From: an uncultured Lachnospiraceae bacterium
Lineage (GTDB): Bacteria; Bacillota; Clostridia; Lachnospirales; Lachnospiraceae
Assembly (NCBI GenBank): GCA_910579285.1
Contig: CAJTTT010000020.1
Location: 1 to 62,435 of the forward strand
Length of the DNA: 62,435 bases
Direction of reading: 5' to 3'
This document shows, piece by piece, positions 23,121 through 32,585 of the stretch (within the stretch, counting starts at the first letter, position 1; each line of letters starts with the position of its first letter). The notes beneath the pieces are model-generated. The model did not search any database, had not been told where the DNA came from, and worked only from the letters and a program-made list of their open reading frames with translations. The position numbers were made by a program, and so were the translations under genes.

Positions 23121-25087
23121 CAATTCACGATCCTCTTAAACTTCTTCTCCAGTTCCTGCTTACTCATGGAAATAATGGTTGGTCTGCCGTGAGGGCAGTT
23201 ATACGGGTTGTCTAACGTCAGAAGCTCGTCAATCAGCGCCCCCATCTCCTGCCTGGTCATACGCATATTGCCTTTGACCGCCGCCTTACAGGCCATAGTG
23301 GCAATGCGGTTGCGGACGCTCTCCGGGGTTCCCGTCACCGTCTCGGCCGCCAGCTCATCCAATATCTCATAGAAAAACGTCCCTTCGGCATACCCGTACA
23401 GATCCATCGGGACACCGCGCACCGCATAATCATTTCCGCCAAACTCCTCGATCACAAAGCCAAGCGCCGCAAAATCCTCCCAGCGGTCTTTCAGACATTC
23501 CTTCTCCTGGTTGTTTAACGTCACAATCATCGGCGGATTGATATTCTGGGAGACAACCTCCTTCTCCCGGAAATGTTTCATCAGCCGCTCATATCTGACC
23601 TTCTCGTGGGCGGCATGCTGATCCACGATCAGAAGCTTCTCCTGGTAGGAAATCAGCCAGTATGTCCCGAAAAGCTGCCCGATGATTTCATACTGCTCCT
23701 TAGCTTTTGCGGAGAGCATCTTATCATCGAACATGGTCATCTGTTCTGTTTTTTCTGCAGCAGTCTCCCGAGGCGGCACAGACACCACAGAAGAGGCTCT
23801 GTCTTCTTTTTCTGTTCCGCTGCCGACGTGGTAAACTGCCGTCTGTCTGAGGACATTCGCCTCCGCCGGCCGGTTTTTCTCGTAGATCGCCCGGATCGAC
23901 GCCGTCTGCTCAGGCTCTCCCTCTTTCCCCGGAAACGGCATTTCCGCCCCGTTCTGTCCACCCATCTTCTGCTGGGACTGTGCAATCCTTCTCTTCTCAA
24001 AGGGTTCCGGCGCTGTCTCCTTTGTCCGGCCGCCGTTTCTTTCCGCTTTCTTCGCCTCTTTCTTTTCCGAATCAGACAAAGTCACCTCGGGAATCATCTC
24101 CCGCTCCCGCAGCGCTTCCTCCACCGCCTCTCTCACGGTTTCATAGAAGTCCGGCCCATCCGCAATCCTTACCTCCATCTTGGAAGGGTGGACGTTCACG
24201 TCAATCTTCTCCGTATCAATCTTAAAATGCAGGATACAGAAAGGAAATTTGTGCTGCATCAGATATTCCCGGTAGCCCTCCTCCACCGCCTTGCTGATCA
24301 GCGTGCTTCGGATATATCTGCCGTTGATGTAGAAGATCTCATAGGAACGGTTCGCCCGGTTGATCACCGGCTTCCCCAAAAGGCCTGTCACCGTCATTCC
24401 CTCTTTCTCACACCGAAAATCCGTGAGCGCACCAGCGATATCCTTGCCGTAAATGCGGAACACAATCTCCCGCAGATCGCCGCTGCCTGTGGTATAGAAT
24501 TTGTTCTGGCCGTTCAGCAGAAATTTAAAGGAAACCTGCGGATTTGACATGGCAAGATGTTCCATCAGATCCGCCACATAGGAGCCTTCTGTCCTTGGCT
24601 GTTTTAAAAATTTTTTTCGGGGCGGCGTGTTGTAAAACAGATTGCGCACAAGCAGTGTCGTGCCGCCCGGCGCACCGATTTCTTCCCGCTCCTTCTCTAC
24701 GCCCCCCTCGATCAGATAGCGGATACCTGTCAGATCCTCCGGCGTCTTGGTAATGAGCTCCACCTGCGCCACCGCCGCAATGCTGGCAAGAGCCTCCCCC
24801 CGGAAACCCAGACTGACCAGTTTGGTCAAATCATCAGCGGAAGAAATCTTGCTTGTGGCATGACGCAGAAAGGCGTTTTCCACCTGGGATTTCTCGATGC
24901 CGCCGCCGTTGTCCGTCACCCGGATCAGGGTCGTGCCGCCCTCCTTAATCTCCACCGTAACGGCATCGGCGCCCGCATCTATGGCATTCTCCACCAGCTC
25001 CTTCACCACGCTGGCAGGCCGCTCCACCACCTCCCCGGCGGCGATCTTGTCTATCGTCTGGTTGTCCAAAATATTTATTTTCGCCAC
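23120..25087 (-). CDS. mutL: DNA mismatch repair protein MutL
   Basis: A 655-residue GHKL ATPase and endonuclease acting with MutS. The N-terminal ATPase motifs are NAIDAGAD, DNGGGI and GFRGEALASIA. A long charged linker (about 350-450) follows, then the C-terminal dimer domain with the metal-binding endonuclease motif DQHAAHEKVRYE, which fits DQHA(X)2E(X)4E, and CPHGRPT. It should therefore nick DNA itself, as expected where mutH is absent. The start is GTG at 25087 with AAGGAAACT before it; longer frames run into a repeat. Confidence 0.95.
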   Translation of the reverse strand: MAKINILDNQTIDKIAAGEVVERPASVVKELVENAIDAGADAVTVEIKEGGTTLIRVTDNGGGIEKSQVENAFLRHATSKISSADDLTKLVSLGFRGEALASIAAVAQVELITKTPEDLTGIRYLIEGGVEKEREEIGAPGGTTLLVRNLFYNTPPRKKFLKQPRTEGSYVADLMEHLAMSNPQVSFKFLLNGQNKFYTTGSGDLREIVFRIYGKDIAGALTDFRCEKEGMTVTGLLGKPVINRANRSYEIFYINGRYIRSTLISKAVEEGYREYLMQHKFPFCILHFKIDTEKIDVNVHPSKMEVRIADGPDFYETVREAVEEALREREMIPEVTLSDSEKKEAKKAERNGGRTKETAPEPFEKRRIAQSQQKMGGQNGAEMPFPGKEGEPEQTASIRAIYEKNRPAEANVLRQTAVYHVGSGTEKEDRASSVVSVPPRETAAEKTEQMTMFDDKMLSAKAKEQYEIIGQLFGTYWLISYQEKLLIVDQHAAHEKVRYERLMKHFREKEVVSQNINPPMIVTLNNQEKECLKDRWEDFAALGFVIEEFGGNDYAVRGVPMDLYGYAEGTFFYEILDELAAETVTGTPESVRNRIATMACKAAVKGNMRMTRQEMGALIDELLTLDNPYNCPHGRPTIISMSKQELEKKFKRIVN

Positions 25088-25155
25088 AGTTTCCTTTTCC
25101 TCACAGTATTCTAAAGCGGTACATGAAATTGCGAAACCTCTCAACACACTGTATT

Positions 25156-25288
25156 AATTGTGCAAATGGATAATCATAAGCAGACCCTTGTAAGCCGTCA
25201 GCGCTTAACGAGGTACTTTCGAGTTTAGCGCTGTTACGGCTGGAACGGAGCGCAAGCGCGTCTGTGTTGATTATTCATTTGTACAATT
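25156..25288. repeat. 133-bp long inverted structure between mutS and mutL
   Basis: The outer arms AATTGTGCAAATGGATAATC and GATTATTCATTTGTACAATT pair over about 21 bp with two mismatches. Inside, AGCCGTCAGCGCTTAA pairs with TTTAGCGCTGTTACGGCT, and a third hairpin GCGC-AA-GCGC lies before GTCTGTG, which can pair with GCAGAC. The GCAAGC tip links it to the 13221 family. Confidence 0.7.
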
Positions 25289-25317
25289 TCGATACATATA
25301 ATTAGGTTTCGCCTTTC

Positions 25318-27969
25318 TTATCCCCACCGATTTTTCAATCGGTTTTGTAATCGGTACAATGTATTCAGCGCATCCACCGGCGTCAGATTGCTCACATCAA
25401 TCTCTTTCAGTTCCTGAATCACGTCCTCATCCGTCACCGTGTCAAACAGGGAAATCTGCTCCAGATCCACCTCATCATACCTGACGCTCTTTTTCTTCTC
25501 GCTCCTGCCTCTGTCAATCTCTATGCTCTGCACCTTCTCGGTGATGTCGTTGTCGCTTAACTGCTCCACAATCTCCTTGGCCCGGTCAATCACCATATCC
25601 GGCACCCCGGCCAGCTTCGCCACCTGGATGCCGTAGCTTTTGTCCGCCCCGCCTTTCACGATCTTTCTGAGGAATACGATGTCGTCCCCTTTCTCCTTGA
25701 CCGCGATACAGTAATTGTTTACATTGTCCATCTTGCCTTCCAGCTCGGTCAACTCGTGGTAATGGGTGGCAAACAGCGTTTTAGCCCCGAGAATCCTGCG
25801 GTTGCTGATATGTTCGATCACCGCCCAGGCAATGCTCAATCCGTCAAAGGTGGATGTGCCCCGCCCGATCTCGTCAAGCACCAGCAGGCTGTTCGGCGTG
25901 GCATTTCGCAAAATATTAGCCACCTCATTCATCTCCACCATGAAAGTGGACTGGCCGCTGGCCAGATCATCGGAGGCGCCCACTCTCGTGAATATCCGAT
26001 CCACAATGCCGATATCCGCTCTTTTAGCGGGCACAAAGGAGCCGATCTGAGTCATTAGCACAATCAGCGCCACCTGCCGCATATAGGTGGATTTTCCCGC
26101 CATATTGGGGCCTGTAATCACCGCGATGCAGTGCTTTTTGTCATCCAGACGGGTATCGTTCGCAATGAACATGTCGTTCTGGATCATCTGCTCCACCACA
26201 GGGTGCCGCCCCTCCTTAATATCAATCATTCCTTTCTCGTTCAGGGAAGGACGCACATAATGGTTCTGTTCCGCCACAAAGGACAGAGAAGTAAACACAT
26301 CCAGCTTGGCCACCGCCCGGGCCGTTTTCTGGATCCGCTCCACTTCCCCGGCAATGGCCTCCCGGATCTCACAGAACAGGTCATATTCCAAGGTAAAAAG
26401 CTTATCCTCCGCATTCAGGATGGAATCCTCCAGCTCCTTTAACCGGGGCGTGGTATACCGCTCCGCATTGGCCAGCGTCTGTTTGCGCACATAGTCCTCC
26501 GGCACCTGGTCCCGGTAGGAGTTGGTCACCTCAAAGTAGTAGCCAAAGACCTTATTGTACTTGATCCGCAGATTTTTGATGCCTGTGCGCTCCCGGTCTT
26601 CCTCCTCCAGCGCCGCCAGCCATTTTTTCCCGTCTGTCTTTGCCTTTTTCAGAGAATCAATGGTCTCATTGAATCCCTCCTTGATAATGCCGCCCTCCTT
26701 GATGGCAATGGGCGGCTCCTCGGTGACTGCATCGTCGATCAGTTTGTGGATGTCCTGCATCGGATCCATGTTCTCCAGAATTTCCCGGAGAAGGGGCGCC
26801 TCAAAATCGGCAAGCACCGTCCGCAGGGAAGGCAGCATCGCCAGCGAATTGCGAAGCGCAATCAGATCCCTTGGATTGGCCGTCTTATAGCTCACCTTGC
26901 CGAGAAGCCGCTCCAGATCATAGATGGCATGCAGATATTCCCGAAGTTCCTCTCTGTCTACGCTCCGCCGGCATAGTTCCTCCACTGCGTCCAGCCGTTT
27001 TTCGATCCGTTCCCTGTCAATCAGAGGCTGCTCTATGTATTTGCGCAGAAGCCGCCCGCCGAGCGCTGTTTTCGTGCGGTCAAGCACACCGAGAAGAGAC
27101 CCCTTCTTCTGTTTCTCCCGCAGCGTCTCAATCAATTCCAGATTTCTCCTCGTAGAGCTGTCCAAAAGCATGTATTTGCTGCTCAGATAAGGATAGATAT
27201 GGGTAAAATGGGAAAGAGACGTCTTCTGCGTCTCATAGAGGTACAAAAGCAGCGCCCCGGCCGCGGTCATTCCCACAGGAAAGTCCTCAATGCCGAGGCC
27301 TTTCAGTGTATTCACCCGGAAATGGCGCATCAGTATCTTTTTGCAGCCCTCCTCATCAAAATAGTGGGGAGACAGCGAATAGACAGACACGTTCAGCCGG
27401 TTTTTCAGTTCCTCAATATCGAATCCGCTCACAAAAAACTGCTCGTTGCAGATTACCTCCGAAGGCGCGTATTTGTTGATCTCGTCCTGAAGTTTGCGTA
27501 TATCCTCCACTTCTGTCAGATAGTAATCCCCGGTGGTCACATCCGCTACCGACAGTCCGATCTTGCCGGGAAAATAAGTGACACAGAGCAGATAATTGTT
27601 CTTGTTGTCATCGAGGGCCTGGATATTCAGATTCGTCCCCGGCGTGACCACCCGGATGACCTCCCGCTTTACAATCCCCCTTGCATTTTTCGGATCTTCC
27701 ACCTGTTCGCAGATCGCCACTTTATAGCCCTTGGAAACAAGCTTATTCAAGTAGCTCTCCACCGCGTGGTAGGGAACGCCGCACATGGGCGCGCGCTCCT
27801 CCTGCCCGCAGCTTTTCCCCGTCAGTGTAATCTCCAGTTCCTTGGACGCCGTCAGCGCGTCCTCAAAGAACATCTCGTAAAAATCCCCTAATCTGTAAAA
27901 TAAGATGCAGTCCTGGTACTCCTTCTTCGTATCCAGATACTGCTGCATCATAGGTGTCAGTTCAGCCAT
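25318..27969 (-). CDS. mutS: DNA mismatch recognition protein MutS
   Basis: An 883-residue mismatch-binding ATPase. The mismatch-stacking Phe lies in RLGDFYEMFFEDA (F30-Y31-E32). The connector, lever and clamp regions follow, then the ATPase with Walker A ITGPNMAGKSTYMRQ, Walker B LLVLDEIGRGTSTFDG and the ATHYHEL motif. A short tail follows. The start overlaps the end of miaB by 13 bp. It belongs to the MutS1 group and pairs with the downstream mutL. Confidence 0.96.
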   Translation of the reverse strand: MAELTPMMQQYLDTKKEYQDCILFYRLGDFYEMFFEDALTASKELEITLTGKSCGQEERAPMCGVPYHAVESYLNKLVSKGYKVAICEQVEDPKNARGIVKREVIRVVTPGTNLNIQALDDNKNNYLLCVTYFPGKIGLSVADVTTGDYYLTEVEDIRKLQDEINKYAPSEVICNEQFFVSGFDIEELKNRLNVSVYSLSPHYFDEEGCKKILMRHFRVNTLKGLGIEDFPVGMTAAGALLLYLYETQKTSLSHFTHIYPYLSSKYMLLDSSTRRNLELIETLREKQKKGSLLGVLDRTKTALGGRLLRKYIEQPLIDRERIEKRLDAVEELCRRSVDREELREYLHAIYDLERLLGKVSYKTANPRDLIALRNSLAMLPSLRTVLADFEAPLLREILENMDPMQDIHKLIDDAVTEEPPIAIKEGGIIKEGFNETIDSLKKAKTDGKKWLAALEEEDRERTGIKNLRIKYNKVFGYYFEVTNSYRDQVPEDYVRKQTLANAERYTTPRLKELEDSILNAEDKLFTLEYDLFCEIREAIAGEVERIQKTARAVAKLDVFTSLSFVAEQNHYVRPSLNEKGMIDIKEGRHPVVEQMIQNDMFIANDTRLDDKKHCIAVITGPNMAGKSTYMRQVALIVLMTQIGSFVPAKRADIGIVDRIFTRVGASDDLASGQSTFMVEMNEVANILRNATPNSLLVLDEIGRGTSTFDGLSIAWAVIEHISNRRILGAKTLFATHYHELTELEGKMDNVNNYCIAVKEKGDDIVFLRKIVKGGADKSYGIQVAKLAGVPDMVIDRAKEIVEQLSDNDITEKVQSIEIDRGRSEKKKSVRYDEVDLEQISLFDTVTDEDVIQELKEIDVSNLTPVDALNTLYRLQNRLKNRWG

Positions 27970-29432
27970 TGGTTATCGACCATCTTTCCTAATCTCGTAT
28001 GCTTGGTTTGACCCAGCCAGTCAACCATCCGTCCCGTATAATAAAAGCCATGACAGGTGTCCAGCGACACCATGACGAATTTGCCGACCAGACGTCTGTC
28101 CGCCTTAAAGTGCACCAGCATGTTGTTGCCAAGCCGCCCGGTGACAAAGGCCGGATCCTGCTCGTTCACTTCCTCCACAAGAGCCTCCATAACCTTCCCC
28201 TGCAAAAGCGCGGCACGCTCCTTCGCCGTCTCCTGCACCACAGCCAGAAGCTTGTCAAAACCCTCATGCACGGTCTTCTCCGGCACCTGGTTCTCCATAG
28301 CCGCCGCCGGTGTACCCGTCCTTGGAGAGTAGATAAACGTGAAAGCATTGTCAAACTGTACCTTCCTCACCACGTCAATCGTCTCCTCCACATCTGCAAG
28401 CGTCTCCCCCGGAAATCCGACGATCAGATCCGTCGTGATTGCAATGTCGGGAATGGCGTGTTTCAGCCTGTCCACCAAAGCCAGGTACTGCGCCTTCGTG
28501 TAACGTCTGTTCATGGCCTGCAAAATGCGGTCAGAGCCTGCCTGCAGCGGCAGATGCAGATGACGGCAGATCTTAGTGGAACGCTGCATCACCTCAATCA
28601 GCTCGTCAGACAAGTCTTTTGGATGGGACGTCATAAAGCGGATGCGCCGCAGCCCCTCAATCTTTTCCACTTCTTTTAAAAGCGCAGCAAAAGACATGGG
28701 ATTTTCCAGATTTTTCCCATAGGAATTGACATTCTGGCCAAGCAGCATGACTTCCGACACGCCGTCCTCAACAAGCGCCTCAATCTCCCGCAGGATTTCC
28801 CTCGGCTCCCTGCTTCTCTCCCGCCCCCGCACATAGGGCACGATACAATAGCTGCAAAAATTATTGCAGCCAAACATAATGTTAACGCCGGATTTATAGC
28901 TGTACTTGCGTTTTACCGGCAGATTTTCCACGATTTTATCGGTTCCCTCCCAGATGTCCACGATCATGTCCCCAGACGAGAGCATCGCTGAGAGAAGCTC
29001 TGCAAACTGAAAAATGTTGTGGGTGCCAAAAATCAGATCCACAAACCGATAACTTTTCTGTATTTTTTCAATCACAGACTGTTCCTGCATCATGCAGCCG
29101 CAGAGCGCGATCTTTAAATGCGGTTTCTTCTTTTTCAGGCTGTTTAAGCAGCCCAGCCTCCCGTAAACCCGCTGGTTGGCATTATCCCGCACCGTACAGG
29201 TATTGTAAAGGACGAAGTCTGCCTCCTCCTCGGAGTCCGTGAGCGCATACCCCGCCTTTTCCAAAATACCACACAATTTCTCGGAATCCCTGGCGTTCAT
29301 CTGGCAGCCGAAGGTCACCACGCATGCCTTCGGAAGCCGTCCGTGTTCCGCCTCAAAGGCCGAAACATAAATCTGACACTTTTTTATATATTCTTCCTGC
29401 CGTTCCGATTCCATCATATTATCATTAGACAA
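27957..29432 (-). CDS. miaB: tRNA-2-methylthio-N6-dimethylallyladenosine synthase
   Basis: A radical SAM enzyme that methylthiolates position C2 of i6A37 in tRNA, the step after MiaA. Domain order: UPF0004 (VVTFGCQMNARDSEKL), a radical SAM core with the cluster cysteines in CNNFCSYCIVPYVRGRE, and a C-terminal TRAM domain. No in-frame ATG has a good ribosome binding site. The TTG at 29432 has GGAG eight bases upstream and gives about 491 residues, so it was chosen over the 505-residue frame and the ATG at 29417. Confidence 0.94.
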   Translation of the reverse strand: MSNDNMMESERQEEYIKKCQIYVSAFEAEHGRLPKACVVTFGCQMNARDSEKLCGILEKAGYALTDSEEEADFVLYNTCTVRDNANQRVYGRLGCLNSLKKKKPHLKIALCGCMMQEQSVIEKIQKSYRFVDLIFGTHNIFQFAELLSAMLSSGDMIVDIWEGTDKIVENLPVKRKYSYKSGVNIMFGCNNFCSYCIVPYVRGRERSREPREILREIEALVEDGVSEVMLLGQNVNSYGKNLENPMSFAALLKEVEKIEGLRRIRFMTSHPKDLSDELIEVMQRSTKICRHLHLPLQAGSDRILQAMNRRYTKAQYLALVDRLKHAIPDIAITTDLIVGFPGETLADVEETIDVVRKVQFDNAFTFIYSPRTGTPAAAMENQVPEKTVHEGFDKLLAVVQETAKERAALLQGKVMEALVEEVNEQDPAFVTGRLGNNMLVHFKADRRLVGKFVMVSLDTCHGFYYTGRMVDWLGQTKHTRLGKMVDNQWLN

Positions 29433-29455
29433 ATCATTTTCTCCATTTCTGCGGT

Positions 29456-30319
29456 TTAAATCTTCTGGGAACAAGCCAACGCCAGAGAACCGGGCCCGAT
29501 ATGGCAGGCAATGCTCAAAGACAGCGGATCCATATGCACGTCAAAGCCCGGGAATATTTCCAGCACCTGCTCCTTAAACTGTTCCGCCGCCTCCCTGTCA
29601 TAAGTATAAGCGATCTGCAGCCAGATCCGATCCGCCGACACACCGCCAAACCGTTTCTCCATGTCCGCCTTGATCGCGTTCACCATGATCGTTTTTCCCT
29701 GCGAGACCGTTCTCGCCTTGGCAAAGGCATCCAGCTTTTCACCCTGGATCTGCAGGACCGGCTTCAGGCGTAAAATGGTACCGAGCGCTGCCGCAGCAGG
29801 CGTAATCCTGCCGCCTTTTTTCAGATAATACAGCGTATCCAGCATAATGTAGATGCTGGAGTTGAACTTATCCGCCTCCAGAAATTCCCTGACAGCCGCC
29901 GCGTCCATGCCCCGTTCAATCAACGTAAGCGCATCCAGCGCCGACTGCCTCTGGGTCACGGAGATCCGCTGGTTGTTGACCACCTGCACCTTGCCGTCAT
30001 AATTTTCTGAAAGCATCCGTGCACTCTGGCAGGAACCGCTAAGGCCGCTGGACATCGGGATATGCACGATCTCATCATATGTCCCGAGCAGTTCATCCCA
30101 GAGCTTCATCACCGCTTCCGGGCTTGGCTGGCTCGTAATCACATCCGCATTCTCGGAAAGCCGTTTGTAAAACTGCTCCTGCGTCAACGTGATATCTTCA
30201 AAAAAAGTCTCCTCATTAATCATAAAAGGCATGGGCAGCACATAAAGCCCCATCTCCTTCGCCTGAGACTGCGTAATGCCGCTGTTACTGTCTGTCACGA
30301 CTGCAATTCTTTTGCTCAT
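29456..30319 (-). CDS. DegV/FakB-family fatty acid-binding protein
   Basis: A 287-residue protein that binds a fatty acid for phosphorylation by FakA. Family marks are the start IAVVTDSNSGITQSQAKEM, FYKRLSENADVITSQPSPE, the IPMSSGLSGSCQSA lipid-headgroup loop, and YYLKKGGRITPAAAALG. The kinase partner, a FakA-like protein, is encoded on the same strand at 32586-34277 with recG in between. So a complete exogenous fatty acid uptake pair is likely. Confidence 0.92.
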   Translation of the reverse strand: MSKRIAVVTDSNSGITQSQAKEMGLYVLPMPFMINEETFFEDITLTQEQFYKRLSENADVITSQPSPEAVMKLWDELLGTYDEIVHIPMSSGLSGSCQSARMLSENYDGKVQVVNNQRISVTQRQSALDALTLIERGMDAAAVREFLEADKFNSSIYIMLDTLYYLKKGGRITPAAAALGTILRLKPVLQIQGEKLDAFAKARTVSQGKTIMVNAIKADMEKRFGGVSADRIWLQIAYTYDREAAEQFKEQVLEIFPGFDVHMDPLSLSIACHIGPGSLALACSQKI

Positions 30320-30362
30320 AATTAAACCTCATTTTCTGTTTTCACATTCACAAATCCATGCG

Positions 30363-30457
30363 GAGAATGCTCGTATTTTGGCATTCTCCCGAGTGAGATT
30401 TAGTGTTTCTTGGCGTTCCGTCCTATGGCGGAACGTCTTTAGAAACACTTCTCACTC
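30363..30457 (-). repeat. 95-bp structured element, family 2 copy B (recG-degV gap)
   Basis: Same length and loops as 17495-17589. On the minus strand GAGTGAGA and GTGTTTCT pair with AGAAACAC and TCTCACTC around CGTTCC-GCCATAGGAC-GGAACG. It is followed by the hairpin GAGAATGCC..GCATTCTC. The stem bases differ from copy A on both sides in a matched way. It starts nine bases after the recG stop. Confidence 0.8.
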
Positions 30458-30466
30458 AGTTTACCG

Positions 30467-32575
30467 TCAGATACTCCTAAAGTCAACCTCATTTATCCCA
30501 TGCTGGCTCAGAGCCTTATTCAGCGACGCAAACTCTTCCCCGGCAAGCGCAGCATCCTCGGCAAGCACTCTGTCCGCCCATTCGCTCGCGCTTTTGAGGA
30601 CAGCCGCGTCCCGGTAAATATCACCGAGCGCAAACTGCAGATCCCCGCTCTGCCTGATCCCGAACAGATCTCCCGGCCCCCGAAGCGCCAGATCCTTCCC
30701 GGCAATATAGAAGCCATCGTTGGATTCATTCAGAATCTTGAGCCGTTCCATCGTCTCCGGCCGCTCCGATTTGCTGATAAAAATACAGTAGGACTGTTTG
30801 TCGCCGCGGCCCACACGGCCTCTGAGCTGGTGAAGCTGCGCCAGACCGAACCGCTCCGCGTTCTCCACCAGCATCACCGTTGCGTTTGGCACGTTAATCC
30901 CCACCTCTATCACTGTGGTGGACACCAGCACATCAATATGATGCGCCTCAAAAGCCTCCATAATCCGGGTTTTCTCCGCCGGACGCATTCTGCCGTGAAG
31001 CGTCTCCACACGGACAGACGCAGAAAGCGCGCTCCTAAGCTTCTTCGCATAGGACGCCACATCTTCCAGCTCCTGCTCTTCCCCCTCTTCCACCATAGGA
31101 CAGATCACATAGACCTGCCTGCCCTGCTCCACTTCCTTTTCCATGAACTTGTAGGCGGTATTCCGATAGGACGTGTTCACCACGCAGTTTTTGATGGGCA
31201 GTCTGTCCGCCGGCAGCTCGTCCAGAACAGAAATGTGCAGATCCCCATACAGGATAATGGCTAACGTCCGGGGAATGGGCGTTGCGCTCATCACAAGCAC
31301 ATGCACGGCCTGTCCCTCCAGGCGGGAACCGTCTTCTGAAGCAGAAGCCGTACCGGCCTTCTCAGAAAACGCAAAGCCCTTTTCCGCCAGATTCTCCCGC
31401 TGTCTGACCCCGAAACGGTGCTGTTCGTCCGTGATGACAAGGGAAAGGCTTTTGTAAACTACTTTCTCCTGAATCAAGGCGTGGGTGCCAATCACGATAT
31501 CCGCCTCCCCGCTCTCGATCTTCGCATAGATCTCCCGCCTGTCCTTCGCCGTGACTGATCCAGTCAACAACACAGGTTGAACCTGCAGTCCGTGCTCTTC
31601 GTTCAATTTCACCAGGCTCTCATAGTGCTGTCTGGCCAAAACTTCCGTGGGCGCCATCAGCGCGCCCTGAAAACCGTTGGCCGCGCACATGATAAGGGCC
31701 AGAAACGCCAGAATCGTTTTGCCAGAGCCAACATCCCCCTGCACCAGCCTGTTCATGGCGTATTCGGAGGTTAAGTCTGTCTGGATTTCTGCCCAAACCT
31801 TCTGCTGGGCCTTCGTCAGCCGGTACGGCAGCGCTTCTATCAGCCGTCTGGTCTGCGCCACCTCAATCATAGGGTGAAGGCTCTTCGTCCGCTCATTGTC
31901 CTCCCTCATCCTGCGCAGCACCAGTATAAAACGGAAAAACTCGTCAAAGACCAGCCGTCTTCTGGCCAAGAGAAGCGCCTCCCGCCCCGTAGGGAAATGC
32001 ATCTGCTCCACAGCCTCCCGAAAGGCCGGAAAACCTTCTGCCTCACGGATTTTTGCAGGGAGCGGATCCTCCGACAGATCCACCAGCCCGATGGCCTGTC
32101 TTACCGCCTTTGTGACGGCGTTATTGGTGAGCCCCTTCGTGGTGGCATAGCGGGGCTGCATGCAGTCTGTCAGCTTCCCGTACTCCTCCGGCTTATAGAT
32201 CCGTGCCTGCTCCATCACATACCGGTCTTTCCTGCGGTGCAGGCATCCCCTGAATACATAAGACTGTCCCCGTTTCAGGCTGTTTTTCAGATACGGCATA
32301 TTGAAATAGGTCATATGCAGGGAACCGCCTTCGCAGGACACCTCAAAGGTCGTGATGGAAAGGCCCCGCACATGTCTGGTCGCCACATTGCCCGCAAGAC
32401 GCCCCTCCACCGCCAGAATCTCCTCTGCAGGCGCCTGATCCAGCGGAACCGGGACAGAAAACTGCTCGTAATCTCTGGGATAATAGGATACCAGCTCTTC
32501 CGCCGTATATACATGCAATTTTTCAAAGAGGGCGGCGGTTTTTTCACCGACGCCCTTCAAGGTTCTTATATCCAT
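30467..32575 (-). CDS. recG: ATP-dependent DNA helicase RecG
   Basis: A 702-residue helicase that reverses stalled replication forks. An N-terminal OB-fold wedge domain is followed by two helicase lobes with VQGDVGSGKTILAFLALI (Walker A), ITDEQHRFG (motif II, DEQH), VMSATPIPRTLA and the C-terminal QLRGRVGRGDKQSYC. The frame opens at 32713, but the ATG at 32575, 11 bp after the FakA stop, gives the normal N-terminus (MDIRTLKGVGEKTAALFEK). Confidence 0.95.
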   Translation of the reverse strand: MDIRTLKGVGEKTAALFEKLHVYTAEELVSYYPRDYEQFSVPVPLDQAPAEEILAVEGRLAGNVATRHVRGLSITTFEVSCEGGSLHMTYFNMPYLKNSLKRGQSYVFRGCLHRRKDRYVMEQARIYKPEEYGKLTDCMQPRYATTKGLTNNAVTKAVRQAIGLVDLSEDPLPAKIREAEGFPAFREAVEQMHFPTGREALLLARRRLVFDEFFRFILVLRRMREDNERTKSLHPMIEVAQTRRLIEALPYRLTKAQQKVWAEIQTDLTSEYAMNRLVQGDVGSGKTILAFLALIMCAANGFQGALMAPTEVLARQHYESLVKLNEEHGLQVQPVLLTGSVTAKDRREIYAKIESGEADIVIGTHALIQEKVVYKSLSLVITDEQHRFGVRQRENLAEKGFAFSEKAGTASASEDGSRLEGQAVHVLVMSATPIPRTLAIILYGDLHISVLDELPADRLPIKNCVVNTSYRNTAYKFMEKEVEQGRQVYVICPMVEEGEEQELEDVASYAKKLRSALSASVRVETLHGRMRPAEKTRIMEAFEAHHIDVLVSTTVIEVGINVPNATVMLVENAERFGLAQLHQLRGRVGRGDKQSYCIFISKSERPETMERLKILNESNDGFYIAGKDLALRGPGDLFGIRQSGDLQFALGDIYRDAAVLKSASEWADRVLAEDAALAGEEFASLNKALSQHGINEVDFRSI

Positions 32576-32585
32576 AATACTCTGT

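Noticed and set aside
23573..24547. 324-residue plus-strand frame
   Set aside because: Antisense to mutL, with long Leu/Arg/His runs and no recognisable domain.
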